Assembly: GCF_024518835.1 (NCBI RefSeq)
Contig: NZ_JANIGO010000002.1
Coordinates: 439,522-503,521, forward strand
Source of the DNA: Limnobacter humi
GTDB lineage: Bacteria; Pseudomonadota; Gammaproteobacteria; Burkholderiales; Burkholderiaceae_B
Length of the DNA stretch: 64,000 nucleotides
Direction: 5' to 3'
Shown here: piece by piece, positions 1-6,926 of the stretch
Layout: every line of letters starts with the position of its first letter
How positions within the stretch are numbered: position 1 is the stretch's first letter
Translations under genes and position numbers: made by a program
Notes under the pieces: generated by a model
Databases searched by the model: none
What the model was told of the DNA's origin: nothing
The model's input: only the letters and a program-made list of their open reading frames with translations

Positions 1-816
1 CACCACCGTGCCCTGCGGCGTGGTCTTGTGGGTGTTGCGGATCATGCCAAACAGGGTTTCGCTTTGGGCCTGTCCGTCGATGGTCCAAGTGGCATTGAAA
101 ATTTTGTGGCGGCAGTGCTCGCTGTTGGCCTGCGCGAACATCATGAGTTCCACATCAGTGGGCGAACGGCCCATGCTGGTGTAGGCATCCAGCAGGTAAT
201 CGATTTCATCATCGCTCAAGGCCAGGCCCAGCTCGCTGTTGGCTTTCACCAAGCTGTTGCGGCCTTCGGTTAGCTCAACAATCTGCAGTGCCTTGCCCTG
301 CAACGGCAGGAATAGGTTTTTGGTGTCATAACCATCGGGCAACACGGTTTCCGTCATGCGGTCATACAGCATCGCCTTCAACTGCGCCAGGGCTTCGCCT
401 TCCGGCAATTTCGCGCCCCCCAACAAGCCTTTTTTGAACAGGAGTTGAAACTCAACACCCCGCTCCATGCGCACCACGCTGGACAGCCCAGCATTGTGGG
501 CAATGTCGGTGGCCTTGGAGGCCCAGGGGCTGACCGTCCCGAGACGCGGCACAACCACACAGCGTACATCCACGCGATCCAAGGCCGGGGCCGGGTGACC
601 ATAGTCGAGCAAGCCTTCCATCACATGCAGTGCCTGGCCTTCCAATACCGATTTGGAGGCCACAAAGTGCACAAAGTGTGCGGACACAGCCGCCACATTC
701 GCATCCACGGATTGCAGGCGTTTCAGCAAGCCCTCGGCACGAAACGCAGACAGTGCGGAGGCACCATGAAACACGGAAACAGCGAATTGATCAGCCGAAG
801 ACAGGGCGAGAGACAT
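1..816 (-). CDS. purL: phosphoribosylformylglycinamidine synthase, N-terminal 272 residues (cut by window edge)
   Basis: This is the start of FGAM synthase, the fourth step of de novo purine synthesis, which converts FGAR to FGAM with glutamine and ATP in the cytoplasm. The ATG at 816 opens a frame that runs without a stop to base 1, so the remaining roughly 1,000 residues expected of the long, single-chain proteobacterial enzyme lie outside the window. Near residues 228-243 the conserved block [16 protein letters not shown] is complete and identifies the family. A -10 element (TATAAT) lies 33-38 bases upstream of the start. The gene is divergent from the NAD(P)HX repair gene. Confidence 0.95.
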   Translation of the reverse strand, partial: MSLALSSADQFAVSVFHGASALSAFRAEGLLKRLQSVDANVAAVSAHFVHFVASKSVLEGQALHVMEGLLDYGHPAPALDRVDVRCVVVPRLGTVSPWASKATDIAHNAGLSSVVRMERGVEFQLLFKKGLLGGAKLPEGEALAQLKAMLYDRMTETVLPDGYDTKNLFLPLQGKALQIVELTEGRNSLVKANSELGLALSDDEIDYLLDAYTSMGRSPTDVELMMFAQANSEHCRHKIFNATWTIDGQAQSETLFGMIRNTHKTTPQGTVV

Positions 817-848
817 GACAGCGGAGGGCTAGGTTGAGGTAATCTTGA

Positions 849-854
849 ATTATA
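849..854 (-). promoter_or_regulatory. -10 element for purL
   Basis: On the minus strand these bases read TATAAT, a perfect sigma-70 -10 box, placed so that transcription would begin about 25 bases before the purL start. A -35 is poor (CTTTGA at 16-bp spacing). This is an inference from motif and position only. Confidence 0.45.
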
Positions 855-942
855 CCGGAAGCACCCCGCATCAAAGGGGCATCCGCCTGCGCAAGGGGCG
901 TGGCAAGCCCCCAAAGCCCACGATTAGAATACGATTCGAACC

Positions 943-2721
943 ATGCACCCAGCCAAACCTGCCGATTCTTTGCAACAGCAAGCAAGCCCCGTGACAAACC
1001 CGTCGCAGGCACTCCCGCAGCGTAATTTGAACACGCTGCCCAGCCTGCTGGAAGCGGCGGCCTGGCAACCTGCCCACCAGCAGGATTGGCTGGTGCTGTC
1101 GGTTGAGCAGGTTCGCCAGGTGGAGCATGCCGCTTTTCGGGAAGTAGCGTCTTACATTCTCATGCAGGCTGCAGGACAGCGCTCCGCACAGAAAATCATG
1201 GACCTGGTTCAACACCTCGACCACCGCTGCCCCCAGGTGGTGGTGTTGGCGGGCCCAGGCAACAATGGTGGGGATGCCTGCGTCGTGGCCAACGCCCTGG
1301 CCGAGCAAGGGCTGCCGGTTGAACTGTGGCAGTTTAAAGGGGGGCGTGAAGGCTCTGCAGACCGACAAAAGGCCGAAGCTGGCTGCAAACATCCCAACCT
1401 GCGACATTCCCAGTGGGGGAAAACGACCCTGCAATTAAAACCTGGGGCACTGGTGGTGGACGGGCTTTTGGGCATCGCAGGGCGGGACCGCCCCAAGGGA
1501 CCCATTGCAGAAGTGATCGCAGCCATCAATGCGCAACGGGAAGGACTGGGACGTACAGGACATGTGCACGTCGTCGCATTGGATTGCCCCAGTGGACTGG
1601 ACTGCGACACAGGCCTGGCACCCGGCGAGGTGCTGGCAGCAGACCTCACGCTCACCTACATCGCAGCAAAAACCGGTCTGTTTATGAGCGATGGCAAAGA
1701 TGTTTGCGGCGAGATCTGGCTCGATACCCTGCACTGCGATGCCTTGATTCACCAACGGATTGCACAGGGTACCTTGGGCGCAGTCGTGCGTGTTCGGGGA
1801 AGACTGAGCCAAATGCAGCGCCTACCCCGGCGGCAGCATGCCCAGCACAAAGGCAGTTTTGGCAGTGTGGCGGTTTTGGGTGGCCAACACGGCATGGTGG
1901 GTGCAGCCGTACTCACCGCCCGCAGCGCCCTGCTGATGGGTGCTGGCCGGGTGGCCTTGAGCTTGCTGGCCGAACATGGACATTCATCGCCCGACGTTCA
2001 GTGGCCAGGAACCCGTCCGTTTCTGGACTTGAATTTTCCGGAAATCATGAACAAACCGCTGCAGGACAACTGCAATTTCGCAGAAATACTGGCTGTTGGC
2101 CCTGGCTTGGGAACCAGCCCTGAAGCACAGGACTGGCTAGACGCCCTGTTTGATGAAGCCCTGGAACACGGCCCCCTGGGCGTCAAAAAGCACCACTGGG
2201 TGTTGGATGCCGACGCATTAAACCTGCTTGCCGAACACAATCGGCTGAAAACCAAATGGCTGAAACTACGCAAACAATCACCAGAGTGCCATGCAGTGAT
2301 CACTCCTCACCCCTTGGAGGCGGCACGTCTGCTCAACAGCACGGTGGATGCAATTCAACGCAATCGGCCAGACGCCGCACGTGAGCTAGCACGTCAGTTT
2401 GACTGCGTGGCGGTGTTAAAAGGTGCCGGCACGGTGATTGCAGCCAATCATTCACCAGCCACTCGAATTGAAATCAATGGAACAGGAGGCCCCGCTTTGG
2501 GAACAGCCGGCAGTGGCGATGTGCTGACCGGCGCAGTGGCGGCCTTGTTAGGGCAAGGGCTAACCTCGTTTGATGCGGCAGCCTGCGCGGTGTGGTTACA
2601 TGGTTTGTCGGTCAATGCGCTGCCAGGCGAGAATCAGGCTCATCGCGTGAGCCATGCCAGCGCGATCGCCCAGCGAATGGCCCAGCACTACAACCAGTTA
2701 CTGCAACAAGGCACCCGCTGA
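943..2721 (+). CDS. nnr: bifunctional NAD(P)HX epimerase / ADP-dependent NAD(P)HX dehydratase
   Basis: This 592-residue enzyme repairs hydrated NADH and NADPH. The N-terminal YjeF_N half (about residues 40-235) epimerises the R and S hydrates. The C-terminal ribokinase-like half (about 255-590) dehydrates S-NAD(P)HX using ADP. The epimerase nucleotide-binding block GPGNNGGDA is at about residues 104-112. In the second half the motif GTAGSGDVL is present, with its Asp at residue 526. The length fits the fused bacterial form (about 490-600). The 3' end overlaps the end of the convergent ABC ATPase gene by 24 bases, and one copy of the GGCTCA-N5-TGAGCC repeat lies in its last 90 bases. Confidence 0.93.
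   Translation: MHPAKPADSLQQQASPVTNPSQALPQRNLNTLPSLLEAAAWQPAHQQDWLVLSVEQVRQVEHAAFREVASYILMQAAGQRSAQKIMDLVQHLDHRCPQVVVLAGPGNNGGDACVVANALAEQGLPVELWQFKGGREGSADRQKAEAGCKHPNLRHSQWGKTTLQLKPGALVVDGLLGIAGRDRPKGPIAEVIAAINAQREGLGRTGHVHVVALDCPSGLDCDTGLAPGEVLAADLTLTYIAAKTGLFMSDGKDVCGEIWLDTLHCDALIHQRIAQGTLGAVVRVRGRLSQMQRLPRRQHAQHKGSFGSVAVLGGQHGMVGAAVLTARSALLMGAGRVALSLLAEHGHSSPDVQWPGTRPFLDLNFPEIMNKPLQDNCNFAEILAVGPGLGTSPEAQDWLDALFDEALEHGPLGVKKHHWVLDADALNLLAEHNRLKTKWLKLRKQSPECHAVITPHPLEAARLLNSTVDAIQRNRPDAARELARQFDCVAVLKGAGTVIAANHSPATRIEINGTGGPALGTAGSGDVLTGAVAALLGQGLTSFDAAACAVWLHGLSVNALPGENQAHRVSHASAIAQRMAQHYNQLLQQGTR
2637..2653. repeat. GGCTCA-N5-TGAGCC inverted repeat, copy 1
   Basis: This is a perfect 6-bp inverted repeat with spacer TCGCG, inside the last 90 bases of nnr and about 45 bases beyond the end of the convergent ATPase gene. 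It is one of five exact copies in the window. Confidence 0.85.
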
Positions 2722-3369
2722 CAACACCAGTTGGCGGTCGCAATGGGCAGCCAGTTTTTCATCGTGGGTCACCAAAATCAGGGTGGTTCCCTGCTCCTGG
2801 CGCAAATCAAACATCAAGTCAATGACCCGCTGACCTGTGGCGAAGTCCAGACTGCCCGTGGGCTCATCCGCAAACACAATCGATGGCTTGCGAACGAAGG
2901 CGCGGGCCAGGGCCACCCGCTGTTGCTCGCCACCCGACAGCGTTTTGGGCGTGTGCTTGAGCCGGTTACCCAAACCCACCCGTTGCAACATGGCCACTGC
3001 GGATTCTTCTGCGTGGGGCATGCGCACCAGTTGCGTGGCCAGCATCACATTTTCAAGTGCACTCAAATGATCCAGCAACTGAAAAGACTGAAACACAAAT
3101 CCAACATGCCGGGCGCGCAGCACGGCCCGCTGCTCCTCAGACAACCGGGTTAAGTCCTGGCCGAGCAGGTGAACCGACCCGGAGGATGGGGTGTCCAACC
3201 CGGCGAGCATGCCCAGCAGAGTAGACTTGCCAGAACCGGAGGCACCGGTGATGGCGACCGCTTCACCTTGCTGTACAGTGAAGGTGATGGCCTCTAGGAT
3301 GTGAAGCTCATCTTCGCCATCCCGCACGCATTGCGCCAAATTATTCACTTCAAGGATTGCTGTTGTCAT
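2698..3369 (-). CDS. ABC transporter ATP-binding protein, YbbA/LolD type
   Basis: This 223-residue ATPase has Walker [10 protein letters not shown], the signature [14 protein letters not shown] and Walker [10 protein letters not shown], followed by the H-loop in LVTHD. It belongs to the YbbA/LolD group, which partners MacB/FtsX-like permeases in lipoprotein or membrane-extraction systems. No permease gene lies next to it, so its partner must be encoded elsewhere or it acts differently. I use the ATG at 3369 ([10 protein letters not shown]), because the in-frame extension to 3486 lies inside the divergent esterase gene. The ATG shares two bases with the esterase start codon. Pairing of ybbA with tesA is conserved in many proteobacteria, including E. 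coli. Confidence 0.85.
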   Translation of the reverse strand: MTTAILEVNNLAQCVRDGEDELHILEAITFTVQQGEAVAITGASGSGKSTLLGMLAGLDTPSSGSVHLLGQDLTRLSEEQRAVLRARHVGFVFQSFQLLDHLSALENVMLATQLVRMPHAEESAVAMLQRVGLGNRLKHTPKTLSGGEQQRVALARAFVRKPSIVFADEPTGSLDFATGQRVIDLMFDLRQEQGTTLILVTHDEKLAAHCDRQLVLSAGALLQ

Positions 3370-4048
3370 GGTTTTGCTGCAAAGGTTCGTGTCCGCAAAG
3401 CAGGTGTTGTGGGTCTCGCTGTTCACGCTGTATTTCAGTGGCTGGTCAGCCACGAATGTGCAGGCTGCCAATGGAAACACTCGCACCGCTGGTCAAGCTT
3501 GCCACATTCTGGTCATGGGCGACAGCCTGAGCGCTGCCTACGGTTTGCCGGTGGAGCAAGGCTGGGTTGCCTTGATGGAGCGTCGGCTGAAACAAAAGTT
3601 CCCGCATTGCCAGCTGACCAATGCATCCATCTCGGGCGAAACCACCGCAGGCGGGAAAACCCGATTGCCCGCACTGCTCAGGCAACACAAACCAACCCAA
3701 GTGATTTTGGAGCTCGGCGCCAATGATGGATTGCGTGGCCTCCCGATTGAGACCATGAAAAACAACTTGGCCAGCATGATCGACATGGCCCGCAGAGCGC
3801 GGGCACAAACCGTGTTGGTGGGCATGCAGATCCCACCAAATTATGGACCGGCCTACAGCCGTCGATTTGGAGAAACATTCACCGAACTGGCCAGACAAAA
3901 CAAGCTACCATTGGTGCCTTTTCTACTGGATGGATTCGCGCAGAATCCGGATGCCTTTCAAGCCGACGGCATTCATCCCAACGCAGCAAGCCAACCAAGA
4001 ATGGTTGACAATGTATGGCCAGCCTTGGCAGGCATGCTCAACCGGTGA
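3368..4048 (+). CDS. tesA: secreted GDSL esterase / acyl-CoA thioesterase I-like (TesA)
   Basis: This 226-residue SGNH hydrolase resembles TesA, the periplasmic thioesterase/lysophospholipase/arylesterase. The first roughly 33 residues look like a signal peptide: basic start, hydrophobic VLWVSLFTLYF core, and a probable cut after NVQA. The catalytic Ser is in the block VMGDSLSAAYG, the oxyanion Asn is in GANDGLRG, and the Asp-His pair is in DGIHPN near the C terminus. The ATG at 3368 is needed for the signal peptide. It overlaps the start codon of the divergent ATPase gene, so each gene's promoter must lie inside the other's coding region. The 3' end faces ppiD with 23 bases between. Confidence 0.88.
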   Translation: MVLLQRFVSAKQVLWVSLFTLYFSGWSATNVQAANGNTRTAGQACHILVMGDSLSAAYGLPVEQGWVALMERRLKQKFPHCQLTNASISGETTAGGKTRLPALLRQHKPTQVILELGANDGLRGLPIETMKNNLASMIDMARRARAQTVLVGMQIPPNYGPAYSRRFGETFTELARQNKLPLVPFLLDGFAQNPDAFQADGIHPNAASQPRMVDNVWPALAGMLNR

Positions 4049-4071
4049 ACATGCCTTGAATCAAGACCCGT

Positions 4072-5979
4072 TTAGAACGTCTTCTTGATGTCCACATGGA
4101 TGCGCTTTTTGATTGCATCCCGTGATGCCAAGACCAAGGCTTCCTGGTAAGACTGGTTCGTGAGGTTTTCGTAGTAAGCAACAATTTGCGGGTCTGCCTT
4201 GGCTTTCACCTCAGCCGACGGCGCCACAGCCTCTACCCAAGCCACTGCAAAGCCATTGGGGCCCAAACCAACCACCTTGGCTGTGGGCAAGCCAGCCAAC
4301 GGTGTATTGAGCACCGACTGCATCACACCCGAGGGCACACCTTGTGCCCCCAAAGCAGACACTGTTTTCTTATCGCTAAATCCCGCCAACTCTGCAGCAC
4401 CATCGGAGGGTTTGGCTGCGTTTAGTTTGGCAGCCAATGCATCCGCATCGGTCAAGCCCAGCTTCTTGGCCTCTTCGATTTTCAACTGGCCTTCAATTTG
4501 GGCTTTTACCTCAGCCAGCGGCTTGGGCGTGGCCGGGGTGTATTGTGTGATGTGCGCAGACACCAGCAAATCACCCACCTGTATGGCCTTGGTGTTGTTC
4601 TTGTTGTTGATGGAATCGTCGGAGAAAATTTCGGCCAACACCTTGGGGTCTTTCAGCACCGCAGGCGCATCACCAGGCGCCGGTTGACCCAGGCGCGCAT
4701 AGGTCTGTGCCTTCAGGCCCAGCGCCTTCTCAACGTTGTCGAATGACTGGCCACCTTCATACACCAACTCCGAAAAACGCCCCTGGGCATCAGCAATTTG
4801 CGCTGTGGCTTTCTGGTTTTTGATTTCGTCCGTAATCGACGCTTTCACCTCGTCCAGCGTTTTCACCTGACCGCCACGGACATCGGTGACTTCAATGATG
4901 TGATAGCCAAACTCAGACTTCACCAGACCACTGATCTCACCTTTCTTTTGCGCAAAGGCTGCGGCTTCAAAAGCGGGCACCATCGCCCCCTTGCCGAAGA
5001 AACCAAGGTCACCACCCTGCGCGGCAGAGCCAGGGTCGATTGAGTATTTTTTGGCAAATTCACCAAACTGCGCAGGATTTGCTTTCACTTCAGCCAACAC
5101 TTTTTCCGCTTGCGCTTTCAGATCCGCCTCATTGCTGCCTTCTTTCTTAGCGGGTAGCAAAATGTGACGAACCTTGCGCTCTTCCGGTGTTGAAAAACGT
5201 GCTTTATTTTGCGCATAGTACTGAGCCACGTCGGCGTCGCTCACCTGAATCTTTGACTTGATGTTCTCGGGAGACAACACGATGTAAGCCACATCGGCCT
5301 TTTGTGGCACGGTGAATTGCGCCTTGTTGGCCTCGTAGAAAGCGTTGACCTGGTCTTCGGTCAGTTTAACCTTGTCAAGATACGGTGCCAGGTCAATGGT
5401 CTTTACCCGGATAACACGACCTGCCAGTTGGACATCATCCAATTGCGCAGCAATCGACTTTGGAAAAAACACGGCGCGCAAAACCGGGTCCAACACTTGA
5501 TTGCGCGCGAGATTAAATCGCACATTGGCTTCGTGCTGAACCGGGCTCAAACCGCGAGCTGCCAGTTGGGCCTTGTACAGTTCCAGATCAAACTTCCCAT
5601 CTTTCTGAAACAGTGGTGTGTTCTTGATTTCGTTTTGCAACGCTGCATCGCTCGCCGTTAAGTATTGCTTGTTCACCGACTGTTCGAGCATGTATTGCAT
5701 CACCAAGGCATCCAGAAGTTGCCGGTTGATGTCGGGTGAATCGAATACCTTGGGATCGAAATTGGGACCTGACTGCGCTCTCGCCTCTTCGATTCGCTGA
5801 CGTTTGACAGCGTCAAACTCTTCCGGCGACACCACATGATCACCCACCTTGGCGTAGGCATTGGCATCGCCGCTGACCGTGCGATAACCCTCCAGACCAA
5901 ACAAAACAAATGCTGGTGTGATGAACAACAGCAAGATGAATTGCATGAGTTTTTGGTGATTGCGGATGAAATCAAACAT
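4072..5979 (-). CDS. ppiD: periplasmic folding chaperone PpiD (SurA_N, parvulin-type PPIase)
   Basis: This 635-residue protein is anchored in the inner membrane by one N-terminal helix (about residues 12-31) and faces the periplasm, where PpiD assists newly exported outer-membrane proteins at the Sec translocon. The SurA_N-like region is followed by a parvulin PpiC domain at about residues 269-368 (KVRHILL ... GGDLGFF ... GYHIIEV), then a long C-terminal region. I chose the ATG at 5979 (MFDFIRNHQK), where the family begins, over an in-frame extension to 6099 that crosses a terminator. A -10-like TATGAT is at 6019-6024 on the minus strand. Position after hupB matches E. coli lon-hupB-ppiD. Confidence 0.93.
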   Translation of the reverse strand: MFDFIRNHQKLMQFILLLFITPAFVLFGLEGYRTVSGDANAYAKVGDHVVSPEEFDAVKRQRIEEARAQSGPNFDPKVFDSPDINRQLLDALVMQYMLEQSVNKQYLTASDAALQNEIKNTPLFQKDGKFDLELYKAQLAARGLSPVQHEANVRFNLARNQVLDPVLRAVFFPKSIAAQLDDVQLAGRVIRVKTIDLAPYLDKVKLTEDQVNAFYEANKAQFTVPQKADVAYIVLSPENIKSKIQVSDADVAQYYAQNKARFSTPEERKVRHILLPAKKEGSNEADLKAQAEKVLAEVKANPAQFGEFAKKYSIDPGSAAQGGDLGFFGKGAMVPAFEAAAFAQKKGEISGLVKSEFGYHIIEVTDVRGGQVKTLDEVKASITDEIKNQKATAQIADAQGRFSELVYEGGQSFDNVEKALGLKAQTYARLGQPAPGDAPAVLKDPKVLAEIFSDDSINNKNNTKAIQVGDLLVSAHITQYTPATPKPLAEVKAQIEGQLKIEEAKKLGLTDADALAAKLNAAKPSDGAAELAGFSDKKTVSALGAQGVPSGVMQSVLNTPLAGLPTAKVVGLGPNGFAVAWVEAVAPSAEVKAKADPQIVAYYENLTNQSYQEALVLASRDAIKKRIHVDIKKTF

Positions 5980-6075
5980 GGTGTACAAGCAATGTGGATT
6001 TGAGGAAAGTGACGCCACATCATAACCGAACACAGGTGCGGAATACGGGGCCTGCGCCGCAGGTGCGCAGGAAAC

Positions 6076-6112
6076 AAAAAACCCCAGATGCTTTCGCAAT
6101 CTGGGGTTTTTC
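6076..6112 (-). terminator. intrinsic terminator after the tRNA-Val/tRNA-Asp unit
   Basis: The arms AACCCCAGAT and ATCTGGGGTT enclose a short loop and are followed on the minus strand by a T-rich tract. It begins about 8 bases past the tRNA-Asp CCA end and precedes the ppiD leader, so it separates the tRNAs from ppiD. The structure is nearly symmetrical. Confidence 0.85.
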
Positions 6113-6119
6113 TTACTGC

Positions 6120-6196
6120 TGGCGGAGTGGACGGGGCTCGAACCCGCGACCCCCGGCGTGACAGGCCGGTATTCTGACCAACTGAACTACCACTCC
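6120..6196 (-). tRNA. tRNA-Asp (GTC)
   Basis: This is a 77-base cloverleaf. The acceptor stem GGAGTGG pairs with CCACTCC, the anticodon loop is CTGTCAC with anticodon GTC, the T-loop reads GGTTCGAGCC, and the CCA end is encoded. It lies 37 bases downstream of tRNA-Val and probably forms one transcript with it. Confidence 0.97.
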
Positions 6197-6233
6197 TGAG
6201 TTGGTTGCCGCTTTCGCGACGCTGACTGCAATT

Positions 6234-6309
6234 TGGTGGGTGCTGAGAGGCTCGAACTCCCGACCTAAACCTTGTAAGGGTTCCGCTCTACCAACTGAGC
6301 TAAGCACCC
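6234..6309 (-). tRNA. tRNA-Val (TAC)
   Basis: This is a 76-base cloverleaf. The acceptor stem GGGTGCT pairs with AGCACCC, the anticodon stem-loop CCCTTACAAGG carries TAC, and the CCA end is encoded. Its promoter is at 6379-6408. Confidence 0.97.
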
Positions 6310-6378
6310 GACATGTCCAAAAACTCAAATCACTTTTTGTTTTTGTCGCTGTCGTTTTGCGAATCAGCCAAGACCGCA

Positions 6379-6408
6379 ATTATATACAGAGAATAATTCG
6401 TCTTGCAA
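6379..6408 (-). promoter_or_regulatory. promoter of the tRNA-Val/tRNA-Asp unit
   Basis: On the minus strand a -35 TTGCAA and a perfect -10 TATAAT are separated by 18 bases. The -10 lies about 70 bases before the tRNA-Val 5' end, in the AT-rich gap after hupB. The tRNAs therefore have their own promoter, although read-through from hupB is possible because I see no terminator directly after hupB. Confidence 0.65.
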
Positions 6409-6434
6409 TACCTGCTGCACAAAAATTTCTAAAA

Positions 6435-6707
6435 TTAGTTCACTGCGTCTTTCAATGCTTTACCAGGACGGAACTTGGGCACTTTGGCAGCTTTGATCTT
6501 GATGGTTGCGCCAGTGCGTGGGTTGCGACCACTGCGTGCGGCGCGCTTGCCAACAGCGAAGGTACCGAAACCAACCAATGTCACTGAACCACCTTTTTTC
6601 AGGGTGGTTTTCACTGCAGCAATCATGGCATCCAATGCGCGGCCGGCAGCAGCTTTGGAGATTTCTGCAGATTCAGCGATTTGGTCGATCAGTTCAGTTT
6701 TGTTCAT
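6435..6707 (-). CDS. hupB: DNA-binding protein HU
   Basis: This is a 90-residue histone-like nucleoid protein that binds and bends DNA as a dimer. The family signature lies around [21 protein letters not shown], which forms the DNA-binding arm, and the length is the family norm. I chose ATG 6707 ([10 protein letters not shown]) because AGGGGG sits about 9 bases upstream of it. The six-residue extension to 6725 begins inside the ribosome-binding region. The gene has its own strong promoter after lon, and a terminator-like hairpin lies in its leader. The order lon-hupB-ppiD is conserved. Confidence 0.96.
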   Translation of the reverse strand: MNKTELIDQIAESAEISKAAAGRALDAMIAAVKTTLKKGGSVTLVGFGTFAVGKRAARSGRNPRTGATIKIKAAKVPKFRPGKALKDAVN

Positions 6708-6731
6708 ATTAAAAAGCCCCCTCATGGTGAC

Positions 6732-6760
6732 AAAAAAACGGTGCCAAAAAACTTGGCACC
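6732..6760 (-). terminator. terminator-like hairpin in the hupB leader
   Basis: On the minus strand the arms GGTGCCAA and TTGGCACC (5-base loop) are followed by G and seven T residues, a textbook intrinsic terminator. It lies downstream of the predicted hupB promoter and ends 25 bases before the hupB ATG. It would therefore stop most hupB transcripts early unless relieved. lon has its own terminator farther upstream. Confidence 0.7.
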
Positions 6761-6782
6761 ACGATTTGCTTCTAGCGCTTTA

Positions 6783-6811
6783 TTTAGACACGGCTGAAAG
6801 CCTTGTGTCAA
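6783..6811 (-). promoter_or_regulatory. hupB promoter
   Basis: On the minus strand a perfect -35 TTGACA is followed after 17 bases by TCTAAA as -10. Transcription would start near 6776, giving a leader of about 69 bases that contains the terminator-like hairpin. Confidence 0.7.
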
Positions 6812-6870
6812 CAGGTTTTGCGGGGTGTTTGTCGTCTTTTAACGAGGCCTGGCAAGGCTTTCAGGGCAAC

Positions 6871-6906
6871 AAGAAAAACGCCTCTGCATTTTGTTGCAGA
6901 GGCGTT
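6871..6906 (-). terminator. lon terminator
   Basis: The arms AACGCCTCTGCA and TGCAGAGGCGTT form a 12-bp stem, followed on the minus strand by a T-rich tract. It starts 21 bases past the lon stop codon. Confidence 0.88.
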
Positions 6907-6926
6907 GGACAAGAAGCTTTGTCGAA

